Assembly: GCA_016784965.1 (NCBI GenBank) | Contig: JADHTQ010000002.1 | Coordinates: 89,571 to 153,570 of the forward strand | Source: Bacteriovoracaceae bacterium | Lineage (GTDB): Bacteria > Bdellovibrionota > Bacteriovoracia > Bacteriovoracales > Bacteriovoracaceae | Length of the DNA stretch: 64,000 nt | Direction of reading: 5' to 3' | Part shown: positions 1 through 8,715 of the stretch, piece by piece | Numbering within the stretch: the first letter of the stretch is position 1 | How the letters are laid out: each line of letters opens with the position of its first letter | Translations under genes and position numbers: made by a program | Notes under the pieces: model-generated | What the model saw: only the letters and a program-made list of their open reading frames with translations | The model's database searches: none | Told to the model about the DNA's origin: nothing

Positions 1-80
1 GGAACTTCTTGCGCTTTATACGCACTTTGGGCAAGCTCAAGGGCCATTAACATATATTCTTGATCTTTCTTGATATCCAC
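1..80 (-). CDS. tadA: tRNA-specific adenosine deaminase TadA (N-terminal fragment, cut by window edge)
   Basis: The first 80 bases read on the minus strand from a GTG give V-D-I-K-K-D-Q-E-Y-M, then MLMALELAQSAYKAQEVP. This lines up without gaps with the start of TadA, where a helix of the type MRHALTLAKRAWDE runs into EVPVGA. TadA makes inosine at the wobble position of tRNA-Arg(ACG). The zinc-site residues lie outside the window, so catalytic completeness cannot be judged. It sits 20 bases downstream of the PilZ-like gene on the same strand and is probably cotranscribed with it. The start is uncertain: in-frame ATGs occur at 53 and 47. Confidence 0.8.
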   Translation of the reverse strand, partial: MDIKKDQEYMLMALELAQSAYKAQEV

Positions 81-100
81 AGGGCCAACTCTTTGATTAT

Positions 101-904
101 TTAGCTATCATCTAGAACTTTTTTGCTAAATTTCATCTTTTCCCGAAACACACCTTCACTGCGCCAATAATTGCTAAAGGCCTTGAAATCCTTCATTTCT
201 TCATCGCTATCAAAATGAAACTTAACGCCATATGTTATTCCCCGTCCTATTGAATATTCACGTTTGCTCATAATTTCGGCTTTAAGAGTCATTTCCTTGT
301 ACTCAGCTTGAGCAATAATTCTTAGAATTTTTCCTGTTTCAAACTCATCAAACAAGACAACACAGCCTGCTTTGCGCCTCAAATCTGTCAATCTGCCATC
401 GATTGTATAATTTTCTTCATCGATATCAGCACTACTGTCTTCCCCCTCGCCATCATCATCTTCTGGGTCATTCGTGACAATAACTTTCACCTTCAGGTCA
501 TAACGATATCGAAAGTCGTATTCCCACCAGCGTACCCTTGGAAAATAAATTGGGGCCGATAAAATATATATCTGGATTGCAAATAAGCACAAGGCCATAG
601 TGTAGATTAAAATTAAACTTGCAATTTTATAAATGAATACACTCTGAATTAATCCAATTAAAAGATAAGCACAAATGAAAAATGAAAAAGTCCAGAAGGT
701 ATAATACAGACCTCTAACAGTTCTATAGTACATTCTATAATAAACTGTAAAAATAAATATTCGAACCACTCCCCAAGGACTTAAAAACCCATGACTCATC
801 TCAAATACAACTGCAAGGATCAGACATAAAAAATGACCATAATGGAGTATTTGGATCCGATCAAAGTCTCTTTTTATTTGAAAATTATACAAATTAAGCT
901 TCAT
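101..904 (-). CDS. Membrane protein with a degenerate PilZ-like C-terminal domain
   Basis: This is a 267-residue protein. Residues about 20-120 hold three or four hydrophobic segments. A charged linker with an acidic stretch (DDDGEGEDSSADIDEE, about 150-165) follows. The C-terminal part has a beta-rich pattern like PilZ: an Arg-containing YRYDLKVKV segment, then DLRRKAG where PilZ has D-x-S-x-x-G, and GVKFHF near the end. PilZ domains bind cyclic di-GMP, but the key Ser is missing here and the RxxxR box is imperfect, so binding is doubtful. The gene is cotranscribed with tadA and divergent from the small secreted protein. The PilZ assignment is tentative. Confidence 0.5.
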   Translation of the reverse strand: MKLNLYNFQIKRDFDRIQILHYGHFLCLILAVVFEMSHGFLSPWGVVRIFIFTVYYRMYYRTVRGLYYTFWTFSFFICAYLLIGLIQSVFIYKIASLILIYTMALCLFAIQIYILSAPIYFPRVRWWEYDFRYRYDLKVKVIVTNDPEDDDGEGEDSSADIDEENYTIDGRLTDLRRKAGCVVLFDEFETGKILRIIAQAEYKEMTLKAEIMSKREYSIGRGITYGVKFHFDSDEEMKDFKAFSNYWRSEGVFREKMKFSKKVLDDS

Positions 905-1002
905 TCTATATTTATATCACGATTGTTATTTCTCTAGGAAGAAAATATTCTATCTACGCACTAAATGATATAAAATATTATTGATTATGACGGAGGTATC
1001 AT

Positions 1003-1383
1003 ATGCATTTTCAACAATTAGTTTTGATAACTACTGTGTTATCGTTATCGTTTAGCTTATCTGTCTTTTCTGATACTGATACTGATACTGGTACTGGTAC
1101 TGGTACTGGAGCAGAGACTAAGTCTAAGCCAACTCCGAATCCCAAAACAAAAAAATGTAAGGACGTGAAGTTTACTAAGTTAGAGCAAGAATTATTAAAA
1201 AGAGATGAAATAAGAATAAAGCGCATACGTGACACAGTTGCAAAAACCCCCCACATTACTCCAGAAAACCTTAACCTGTTAATGAAAAGCTTTGAAGATA
1301 AATGTCCAGAAGAACGACTAGAACTAATAAGAAGCGGAATGAAGCCTGAATCCCAGTTTGTTCCCTTTCAAGACATAAAGTAA
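1003..1383 (+). CDS. Small secreted protein with an Asp/Gly-Thr repeat linker
   Basis: This 126-residue protein of unknown function has an N-terminal hydrophobic stretch (about 5-22) that looks like a Sec signal peptide. A low-complexity linker of alternating DT and GT dipeptides follows at about 24-36, then a lysine-rich helical domain with two cysteines (KKCKDVKF and FEDKCPEE). A good ribosome site, GGAGG, lies 7 bases before the ATG. The alpha/beta hydrolase starts 5 bases after its stop, so the two probably form one transcript. Export is inferred from the signal peptide only. Confidence 0.7.
   Translation: MHFQQLVLITTVLSLSFSLSVFSDTDTDTGTGTGTGAETKSKPTPNPKTKKCKDVKFTKLEQELLKRDEIRIKRIRDTVAKTPHITPENLNLLMKSFEDKCPEERLELIRSGMKPESQFVPFQDIK
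1072..1107 (+). repeat. Hexanucleotide microsatellite inside a secreted-protein gene
   Basis: Three copies of GATACT are followed directly by three copies of GGTACT. They encode the DT/GT linker just after the predicted signal peptide. A six-base unit keeps the frame, so copy-number change would alter linker length only. Confidence 0.85.
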
Positions 1384-1388
1384 ACATC

Positions 1389-2198
1389 ATGAAAGTAATA
1401 ATTAACCTGCTGGGTTTTACACTCTTAATATATTTTTCATTGGTAATGCTGCTGTTTTTCTTCCAAGAAAAATTAATTTTTTTTCCCGAAAAATTGCCTC
1501 CGTCATATAAGTTTTCTTTTGCAACTCCGTTTGAAGAGCTCTTCATTACAACTGCTCCAGACGTCACAATAAATGTACTTCATTTTAAGGCCCTCGAACC
1601 AAAAGGAGTAATCCTATACTTCCATGGAAATGCCGGTAGTTTAAGTAATTGGGGTGATGTCGCCCAAACTTTTGTGGATCATGGATACAATGTCTTCATG
1701 CCTGACTACCGAGGATATGGTAAAAGTACAGGTAGTGGAAAACTTTCTCAAGAGAGTTTGCTACAAGATGCCAAATTTTTATATGAATATCTATTAAATC
1801 ATCTAAGCTATAAAGAAAGTCAAATCACGGTATATGGGAGATCTTTAGGCTCAGGGATAGCGGCTTACTTAGCAGCAAACTTTAAACCACTTCGTCTAAT
1901 TTTAGAAACGCCATATTACAGTTTAAAAGCTGTTGCAAAATATCACTATCCTTGGATTCCATCATTTTTACTTCGATACCCTATGGCAAGCAATATTTAT
2001 ATTAAGCAGGTCGAGTGTCCAATCTATATCTTTCATGGCACAAATGACGAAATAATCCATTATAAAATAGGAAGCAAACTCAAGCCTCTGCTCAAGCCAA
2101 CAGATCAATTTATAACAGTAAATGGCGGTCACCATAATGATTTAGAGGGATTTTGGGAATATACTGAAAATCTCAAAGTCATATTAACCAGTATGTGA
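1389..2198 (+). CDS. Alpha/beta hydrolase (BEM46/ABHD13-like), membrane-anchored
   Basis: This 269-residue serine hydrolase has one N-terminal hydrophobic segment (about 5-24) that would anchor it in the inner membrane. Family landmarks are in order: the oxyanion motif YFHGNAGS, the DYRGYGKS strand, the nucleophile elbow GRSLGSG (Ser near residue 155), the acid in FHGTNDEI, and the catalytic His in GGHHND. The overall pattern matches the ABHD13/BEM46/YfhR group, whose substrates are mostly unknown. It follows the small secreted protein by 5 bases and converges on the end of the flagellar operon with only 15 bases between the two stops. Substrate cannot be predicted. Confidence 0.85.
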   Translation: MKVIINLLGFTLLIYFSLVMLLFFFQEKLIFFPEKLPPSYKFSFATPFEELFITTAPDVTINVLHFKALEPKGVILYFHGNAGSLSNWGDVAQTFVDHGYNVFMPDYRGYGKSTGSGKLSQESLLQDAKFLYEYLLNHLSYKESQITVYGRSLGSGIAAYLAANFKPLRLILETPYYSLKAVAKYHYPWIPSFLLRYPMASNIYIKQVECPIYIFHGTNDEIIHYKIGSKLKPLLKPTDQFITVNGGHHNDLEGFWEYTENLKVILTSM

Positions 2199-2213
2199 AA
2201 TTGGCATAATATA

Positions 2214-4601
2214 CTAAGGTTGTATCATGGCAGGCCTCATAGATGCATTTACTACGCCGTTTTCTAGTCCATGGAAATTTTTTCTATTATCTGAGATAAT
2301 TACATTTACTTTGTTGATCTTATCATGTGCTTCATGCAGCTTATCGTACAACTCTTTTAAATTGCTTATCATTGTCTCATCCTTACTCACACCGCTATCT
2401 TTCATCTCGTTCATTGCAGTTCGATCAGATTCTACTAACTCTGAATATTTATCAAAATTTTCGTGGAGTGATGACAAGTTTCTCACTTCATCTTTATTCA
2501 TTAAAAGCTCAATTTTTGATAATCCGACATCAAGACTAACAATCACTTTTCCTAACTGGTGTAAAAGTTGATCTGATCCTTTAATCTCTAGTTTAATCTT
2601 TTTTAAGCTGCGATCTAACCCCTCATTGGCATCAGTATTCCTTTGAAATATCAGTGCTTGATTTAAAGATTCAATAATCCGGCTTTTAAAATCTTCTATC
2701 TGTGCCTTTAAATTTTTAATGGTATCTCGTACATCAGTTACTTTTTCAAATGCCATCTTATTGTCTGAAACAGAGTTGGTTAGGTTGGTGGTGTAGTCGA
2801 TTAATTCATTATAATTTTTCAAGACATGCCCAGATGTTGTTATACTATTGTCAGTTAAGTGTTCAACATCTCCTCTTAATTCTAAAATGGCAATAATACC
2901 CTCTTTGGCCTCAACAAGTTGCCTTAGGGCCCCTGCATGTAAGTTTGCTTGATCATTTATAAGGTTTTGAAGATCATCCATGGTTTTTAGTTGGTCAAAG
3001 AGACTATTTTCAAGACGCTCTACCTCATTTAAAAGGCCCACTTTCTGCTGTTCGACATAGTAATTATAATCAAGGAATTTACCATATAATTGTGGGATCC
3101 CTGCATTTTCAAAGTCTACTTTAATTTTCTCTCGAAATTTTTCAGTAAATCCGTTAGAGCTTAAGGCCTCGAGGGTTTTATTAAGTGGCGTAACCATCGA
3201 TTTGGTCTGGTTTGTAATTGTTTCTTCAAGAGAGCGCAAGGGATAGAAGAAAATCATGATTTTCTTTTGTTCGGCATACTCAATTGGCGCTACATACATC
3301 TCATATGGCACCGATGTCTGGTTTAGTCTCGTTCTAATTTGAATCTGGTATATACCTGCAATTCCCTCATTTAATGCCGATAGCACAGGATCATACTCTC
3401 CTAGATTGGTAAATTTTTGCAAATAATCCCAACTAATGGATGCGTCACTATTATCAAGGTTCTCTAAATCCCAGTTTTCATAAAAAAGTTGATTGGCCCA
3501 AACAATATTGAGATTGTAATCCAGCAGTAGATAAGAAAAAGGAATCGCCTCCTGAAAAATTGACCCAAAACTCATTCGTTTTTGCACATACTCATGGTAT
3601 TTTTCTAACTCTAATTTAAAAGATTTAGAAAGTAACTTGTCATCTAAGTTGCTTTCAAGTGGGATAATTCCTTCTTTTAAGGTATCTATCACAAATTGTT
3701 CACCTCTTCTTAAGTTAGTCTTTGCCTCCATCTTGGTTAAATATAACCCAAATGCAAATGATGCTATTAACAAACAAGTCAAACTAATTAGGATGTAAAG
3801 AAACCACTTGGACTCTTTTTCCATCTGTATTTTTTTGTAGGCTACCTGTGGAGTAACTTTATTCAACCAAGCTTTAAAGTTTGTTTGACATTTTGTAAAT
3901 ACAGCGTTGAACTCCTTTAGTCCTGATAAATATTTATTGATCATTTGTTGCTCAGTTTTTAGTGTTTTAAGCTTTAAAATAATTGAGTTTTTATCCTTCC
4001 TAGACAGAACTGAAGCCTCTGTAACATTTCTCATTATCCGGATATCTTGTGTTATGCCTCTATCTAGCGCTTTTAATCGCTTATAGCTAAATCTATTTAC
4101 ATTAAGCTTCTTTCTTTTATTAATTTTTGATTTTGCCCTTTTTGCTATCCTTGTTAGAGTTCTCCATCCATTTGAAACAACGAGGTTTTCAAAGCTAGTT
4201 ACTTTACTTAACAAAACACTCATAATGGAAGATAGTTCTGGAAACGAAAGCAAAACATTTAACTTCTTTTTCAACTCTTTAAATGAAGTCTGAAATTCCT
4301 TATATTCTGCCTCATGGTCATAAATTTTATTTATAGCACTTGTATTTTTCTCAATATTGCCAAGTATTTTAACAGCTCTTCTGATTTGGGAATTATTGGC
4401 AAGCTTACCTAGTTCTTCAATACTATTTCCCTTGGAAAAAGCATCAATTTTTAAAGAGGTCTCATATACTAAACCAACATTTGAAAAGTTTAGTTTTCCT
4501 GCAAAAACATACAGGTATATCCCATGCACCACCATTGCAAGAAGTACAAGAATGATAAATGAATAGTAGTAATTGGCCCTCTTTGCCAGTTTCAATGACA
4601 T
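2214..4601 (-). CDS. Membrane sensor-like protein: two TM helices, PAS-like domain, long coiled coil
   Basis: This 795-residue protein of unknown function has a TM segment at about 12-32 and a second at about 268-290, enclosing a helical extracytoplasmic region. A PAS-like domain follows (about 350-450: FSYLLLDYNLNIVWANQ and later EMYVAPIEY). The rest, about 480-790, is predicted helical coiled coil. This is the layout of a chemoreceptor, but the conserved methyl-accepting hairpin tip is absent, and there is no histidine kinase, GGDEF or EAL signature. It is the last gene of the flagellar operon, 48 bases after the previous gene, so a role linked to motility control is plausible but unproven. 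Confidence 0.7.
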   Translation of the reverse strand: MSLKLAKRANYYYSFIILVLLAMVVHGIYLYVFAGKLNFSNVGLVYETSLKIDAFSKGNSIEELGKLANNSQIRRAVKILGNIEKNTSAINKIYDHEAEYKEFQTSFKELKKKLNVLLSFPELSSIMSVLLSKVTSFENLVVSNGWRTLTRIAKRAKSKINKRKKLNVNRFSYKRLKALDRGITQDIRIMRNVTEASVLSRKDKNSIILKLKTLKTEQQMINKYLSGLKEFNAVFTKCQTNFKAWLNKVTPQVAYKKIQMEKESKWFLYILISLTCLLIASFAFGLYLTKMEAKTNLRRGEQFVIDTLKEGIIPLESNLDDKLLSKSFKLELEKYHEYVQKRMSFGSIFQEAIPFSYLLLDYNLNIVWANQLFYENWDLENLDNSDASISWDYLQKFTNLGEYDPVLSALNEGIAGIYQIQIRTRLNQTSVPYEMYVAPIEYAEQKKIMIFFYPLRSLEETITNQTKSMVTPLNKTLEALSSNGFTEKFREKIKVDFENAGIPQLYGKFLDYNYYVEQQKVGLLNEVERLENSLFDQLKTMDDLQNLINDQANLHAGALRQLVEAKEGIIAILELRGDVEHLTDNSITTSGHVLKNYNELIDYTTNLTNSVSDNKMAFEKVTDVRDTIKNLKAQIEDFKSRIIESLNQALIFQRNTDANEGLDRSLKKIKLEIKGSDQLLHQLGKVIVSLDVGLSKIELLMNKDEVRNLSSLHENFDKYSELVESDRTAMNEMKDSGVSKDETMISNLKELYDKLHEAHDKINKVNVIISDNRKNFHGLENGVVNASMRPAMIQP

Positions 4602-4649
4602 AGCTACTCCTTAAAAAAATGAGATACAAGCAATGTTTTTAGGTTCAAA

Positions 4650-5600
4650 TCAGGAGATAAGATCAAAGAAGTCAATATACTTGACTTGTTCACCATGTGA
4701 TGAAGCATCATCTTTTTGATAATTAGAGCTCTCACTTCCTGTGTCTCCAAAATCGCGTAAAACATCTGCAGGGAATATCTTTCCCTTCTTAGATATTATC
4801 AACGAAACTGGTCGAAATAGAAAGTTAAAATAAAAAATATCCTTGTCTAAAGTTGCCCTACAATACCTTTTTGGAAAAAAATCGTATTTTGAAATCGTGG
4901 CGTTTTCATTTATTTCAATACATAAATGCTTAACTAACAATCTCTGATCATTTAAATCAGATAAACTGTAATTGCTGAAAGTATTTGAAAATGCTAAATA
5001 GAGTCCCAGCTCCTCCTTCATATCCACTATGTAATGTAAGTTCTCATCATGTGTAATATCAATAAATAAGGACATTTCATAAAAAGAGGTAGATTCTGTC
5101 TCATCTAACTTATAGGTTACAGGTATATTGTTTTTAAATAGTACTACTAATAGGTCTGATATTTTATGCCGCAAGCTCTGTAGATTAAAATTAATACCTA
5201 TATCACCTTTTATTTCAATCCATTTTTCAGAGAGAACCAAACTGATTCTACTCTCATATTTAATTAGGTTTATAATAGAAAAAACTGTAGGTAATACATT
5301 TAATAGTACATTCCACTTTTTAAAAGAAATTGTACCATTTTGCTTATGGAAAATTTTCTTGCTCCCATAATTTTTCATTAGAAACGATGATATCATTTTC
5401 GAGACTGAGCTCTCCAAAAAATTAGCAATATGTTCATATTTTTGCTCAAAAATAAATTCATTTTCTGACTTATCTTTGATTTCACCTAAATAGAAAAATG
5501 CCCTATTTATAATAGGAATCACACTGGAATCTGCTAGCTGATAGAGATCTTCTAGCGAGTCCATTGCTTTGTGATAATCATCTTTTACAACACTTTTCAT
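4650..5600 (-). CDS. Uncharacterised protein downstream of fliA
   Basis: This is a 316-residue soluble protein that I do not recognise. It has no signal peptide and no clear membrane segment. A helical N-terminal part (about 1-110) is followed by alternating hydrophobic strands (about 135-270) and a polar, Ser/Asp-rich tail. It starts 3 bases after the fliA stop, so it is almost certainly translated with the sigma factor. By position it could be an anti-sigma factor or a flagellar accessory protein, but nothing in the sequence shows FlgM-like features and it is far longer than FlgM. Confidence 0.65.
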   Translation of the reverse strand: MKSVVKDDYHKAMDSLEDLYQLADSSVIPIINRAFFYLGEIKDKSENEFIFEQKYEHIANFLESSVSKMISSFLMKNYGSKKIFHKQNGTISFKKWNVLLNVLPTVFSIINLIKYESRISLVLSEKWIEIKGDIGINFNLQSLRHKISDLLVVLFKNNIPVTYKLDETESTSFYEMSLFIDITHDENLHYIVDMKEELGLYLAFSNTFSNYSLSDLNDQRLLVKHLCIEINENATISKYDFFPKRYCRATLDKDIFYFNFLFRPVSLIISKKGKIFPADVLRDFGDTGSESSNYQKDDASSHGEQVKYIDFFDLIS

Positions 5601-5603
5601 TTT

Positions 5604-6389
5604 TTAAACAACCATATCTTCCGGCGAATTAAATACATTTTTCAGTTTATTTCTAAGTCTCGATATTGCTTGAGTATGGAGTTGTGAAACTCTGGATTCT
5701 GTAACATCGAGCACTTGTCCAATCTCTTTTAAATTTAAGTCTTCATAGTAATAAAGTGAAAGCACTAGTCGCTGTTTTTCTGGAAGTCCAATAATCCCTT
5801 CTTTGATTTTTTCTTTGGCATCCTTGTGGCTAACAGCTGCAAATGGATTATTAACTCTATTACCTTCCATTACGCCGGCCATAAGCTTTTTATCACCTCT
5901 ATTAAAAGTTGCCGACTCATCAATATTAAGAAGAGAAATCGATTTTGCCTTATTTAAAAGGTCATAGAATTCATCTTTTGAAATCTTTAATTCATTACAC
6001 ATTTCATCATCAGTTGCAGGTCGCCCAAAATCTGACTCAAGTTTCACATAGGTTCGCTCAACAAGTTTTGCCTTTTCTCGAATAGATCTAGGCACCCAGT
6101 CTTGCGCACGCAGCTCATCGAGTATTGCTCCTCTAATCCTAAACTCAGCATAAGTTTTAAACTTATTATCTCTACTGGGATCAAATTTGGTTATGGCATC
6201 CATAAGCCCAATCACACCACAAGAAATTAAATCATCTACTTCTATGTTTGCAGGCAACCTAGCCGCAATTTTTTGAGCGATGTATTTAATTAACGGTGCA
6301 TACTCAATGATAATCTTATCCTTAATCTCAGGATCGAGAGTACAACGATAATCAGTAAGCTGTTTTAGTCTTTTCGAGAGAGACGACAT
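5604..6389 (-). CDS. fliA: RNA polymerase sigma factor FliA (sigma-28)
   Basis: This 261-residue member of the FliA/WhiG group directs transcription of late flagellar genes. Region 2 is clear (LIKYIAQKIAARLP, DDLISCGVIGLMDAI, FKTYAEFRIRGAILDELRA, DWVPRSIR). Region 3 follows, and region 4 ends the protein with LPEKQRLVLSLYYYEDL, LKEIGQVLDVTESRVSQLHTQA. It lies 14 bases after flhG in the flagellar operon, an arrangement (flhA-flhF-flhG-fliA) common in polar flagellates. No FlgM anti-sigma gene is visible in the window. Confidence 0.95.
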   Translation of the reverse strand: MSSLSKRLKQLTDYRCTLDPEIKDKIIIEYAPLIKYIAQKIAARLPANIEVDDLISCGVIGLMDAITKFDPSRDNKFKTYAEFRIRGAILDELRAQDWVPRSIREKAKLVERTYVKLESDFGRPATDDEMCNELKISKDEFYDLLNKAKSISLLNIDESATFNRGDKKLMAGVMEGNRVNNPFAAVSHKDAKEKIKEGIIGLPEKQRLVLSLYYYEDLNLKEIGQVLDVTESRVSQLHTQAISRLRNKLKNVFNSPEDMVV

Positions 6390-6403
6390 TTAGCACTCCT
6401 TCG

Positions 6404-7285
6404 CTAATGATTTTTGTGAACTTCCTGTTCCAAGTCATTTACAGGAATGTATTGCCCTTTAAGGTTTTCTAATGCAAAACCAGAAGGTACAACTATCTCC
6501 TCGGTCATCTTATTTATAACTTTATTAAAATTTTGATGAATCATCGTATTTTCATCATTAAGTAATATCCTATCAAATCGATCAACTGCTGCTTCGCTTT
6601 TTGCAATTCCTCCCAAGATGTGTAATCTACTCTGTAAATATGTTTCAACTGTTTCACTTAATACCTTTACGATCTTTGTATACTGCCTCTTTGAGGATAC
6701 CTTGTTGACAATCAAACTGTTTTCATTGGTACCATACTTATTTCGTAGTATTTTCATCAGAGCATACGAGTCGGTTATTGATGCTTTATCAGGCGCCACG
6801 ATTATGTATCTGTGGTCACTGTAAGCATTTAAAGTCAGTGTACTTTTTGTGATCCCTGCAGGGCAATCTAGCAAAATATAATCATATTCGTGTTCATGTT
6901 CCTGAATGATGTCTATTACAAGCTTATCTAGCTCAACTCCATTTTCAAACAACTCAACATTTCCGTTACAACCAGATAAAAGGTGGAATAGTCCATCTTT
7001 ATATACACATTCATCAAAAGATTTTTGAGCTGTTACTAACGAGTAAAAACTATTACTAGGAGGTAAATCAAGCTTTACATGCGTATTAGACATGTTGTAG
7101 TCACAGTCTAGTAGCAAGGTCTTTTTGCCTTGTTTTGCCAACATAATAGATAATTTAATTGCAACTGAGGTCTTCCCTACACCGCCTTTTCCACTCGTAA
7201 TGGAAATAGTAGTTGCTTTTTTAGATGTACTTGATGAGTAGCTGTTTTGCGATAATAACCAATCCCTGGCACTTGTGTTCGACAT
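6404..7285 (-). CDS. flhG: Flagellar number regulator FlhG (FleN/YlxH), MinD-like ATPase
   Basis: This 293-residue MinD/ParA-family ATPase limits flagellar number and works with FlhF. It carries the deviant Walker A motif SGKGGVGKTSVAIKL (about 29-43), the switch I Asp in LLLDCDYNMSNTH and the Walker B DCPAGI. A C-terminal amphipathic tail would give membrane binding. The N-terminal 28 residues are Ser/Thr-rich and show no obvious DQAxxLR motif, the element that in other bacteria stimulates FlhF GTPase activity. It follows flhF by 23 bases. Confidence 0.92.
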   Translation of the reverse strand: MSNTSARDWLLSQNSYSSSTSKKATTISITSGKGGVGKTSVAIKLSIMLAKQGKKTLLLDCDYNMSNTHVKLDLPPSNSFYSLVTAQKSFDECVYKDGLFHLLSGCNGNVELFENGVELDKLVIDIIQEHEHEYDYILLDCPAGITKSTLTLNAYSDHRYIIVAPDKASITDSYALMKILRNKYGTNENSLIVNKVSSKRQYTKIVKVLSETVETYLQSRLHILGGIAKSEAAVDRFDRILLNDENTMIHQNFNKVINKMTEEIVVPSGFALENLKGQYIPVNDLEQEVHKNH

Positions 7286-7308
7286 CCTGTCTCCGTAATT
7301 TATTAAAT

Positions 7309-8715
7309 TTAATTTAACTGAAACATCCCAGATAATATCCTTTCTGCCGTAGCAGCTTCAATATCATCAGGAACTACCTCCCCATTTCCAAAAAACTTGT
7401 ATGGTAGCCCCTCCATTTCCTGAGCGATATTAAATAACGCTCCAAAATTGAGGCATAAATCTAGTTTGGAAACAACAATTCCATCTGCAATCGACTTATA
7501 TTTCAATGCTACCTTTTTATTATACAATTCAGAGTGTATTGCACAAAGGGTAACAAATACTTCCACATTTTCAAAAGATCTTCTTAGACCCTCAATGAAT
7601 TTTTTTGTATTTTCATTTTCACCATCGTGGCTGCGATAATCAATAAAAACCGATTTATTTTTTTCTTCGGCAGATCTACATTTTGCAACTATTTCTCCAA
7701 TAGACGTAGCTGGAATAATCTCAATATCAAACATTCGCTTTGCAAACATCGATGTTTCAGAAGCTGCTATATCATTTGTAATAAGTACTGAGTTTGCTTT
7801 AAGAGCTCCAAGCTTTAGCATCATACTAGTCTGCCCACATGAAGTTTCACTAAGCAGTACTGTAATAAAGGAATTCTTATTTGCATCAATTTTTGAAAAC
7901 ATTGGCATTTGGGTTTCAACCTCTTCCATCATCCTATGCAATGCATACTCAAACACTGTCTCCAAGTTTTCTAATTGATCTTCACTCAATTCATACATAG
8001 AGTCTTTAATAATTTTTTGAATATATGACTCATTTATGTCTAAGCTCTTAAGAGTCGTACGCAATTGATAAATACCCATGGGTCCTTTCTTTGTCACATT
8101 TTCCAGGGCCTTTTTCATCTCAAATATTTGGGCCTCTAAATGGTCAATTTTATCTCTTTGCTCTAAATATCGCTCATCATAAACTAAGGAATTGTTTTGT
8201 GTCTCACTATATTGTGGTTTTGGATTATTAATTGGAGCTTGAATGTGTCTATCTACACGTGGTTCAACTGGATCCTCTGCAACTGTGGCAAGGCCTGCAC
8301 CACTAGCTCCCTGACTTAAAAAATCATCCAGAGCCATGCCAGTTTCTGTCTTTTGGGCCTTTATCGTCTGTACAGGCCTATTAAGTCCTAGGGCCCCATA
8401 ACTAGTTTTAACAGCAGAACTTGCATTATCACCACTGTGTTGGTCATGCTCATTAATCATACTTGAAATGTAGGATGATCTACCTGAATAAAAATCACTT
8501 TTTTGTGAATCATCTAAGACATGATCAACTTTAATTTTTTTAGTATAGTTTTTTTCAGAGATTGCAGCAGTGATCTCAATCTTCTTTTTCTTAAAAGCAC
8601 CTTTTAGACCCTTATTGGTAATTGTCTTAAGGATAATTGCATCGGGACCTAAGTCTTGCTTAATTTCCTTCAATGCTTGATCAATAGTGTCTGCTTCGAA
8701 TTTTCTTACATACAT
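7309..8715 (-). CDS. flhF: Flagellar placement protein FlhF with degenerate GTPase motifs
   Basis: This 468-residue SRP-type GTPase homologue sets the site of polar flagellum assembly. The family N-terminus is well kept (MYVRKFEADTIDQALKEIKQ, LGPDAIILKT). A long variable B region (about 60-200) and the N domain follow. In the G domain the P-loop that is normally GPTGVGKTTT reads SETSCGQTSM (289-298), so the first Gly and the nucleotide-binding Lys are gone. The switch II DTAGRS is replaced by DYRSHD near 359. The G4-like SKLDL remains. It lies between flhA and flhG, separated from flhA by the stop only. Identity is clear from context and N-terminus; GTP hydrolysis looks unlikely. Confidence 0.92.
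   Translation of the reverse strand: MYVRKFEADTIDQALKEIKQDLGPDAIILKTITNKGLKGAFKKKKIEITAAISEKNYTKKIKVDHVLDDSQKSDFYSGRSSYISSMINEHDQHSGDNASSAVKTSYGALGLNRPVQTIKAQKTETGMALDDFLSQGASGAGLATVAEDPVEPRVDRHIQAPINNPKPQYSETQNNSLVYDERYLEQRDKIDHLEAQIFEMKKALENVTKKGPMGIYQLRTTLKSLDINESYIQKIIKDSMYELSEDQLENLETVFEYALHRMMEEVETQMPMFSKIDANKNSFITVLLSETSCGQTSMMLKLGALKANSVLITNDIAASETSMFAKRMFDIEIIPATSIGEIVAKCRSAEEKNKSVFIDYRSHDGENENTKKFIEGLRRSFENVEVFVTLCAIHSELYNKKVALKYKSIADGIVVSKLDLCLNFGALFNIAQEMEGLPYKFFGNGEVVPDDIEAATAERILSGMFQLN

Noticed and set aside
1011..1256. Open frame on the minus strand opposite the small secreted protein
   Set aside because: It is the shadow of the DT/GT repeat gene, which has a good ribosome site and a signal peptide on the plus strand.
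2214..4601. Calling the 795-residue protein a methyl-accepting chemotaxis protein
   Set aside because: Topology fits, but the highly conserved signalling hairpin is absent.
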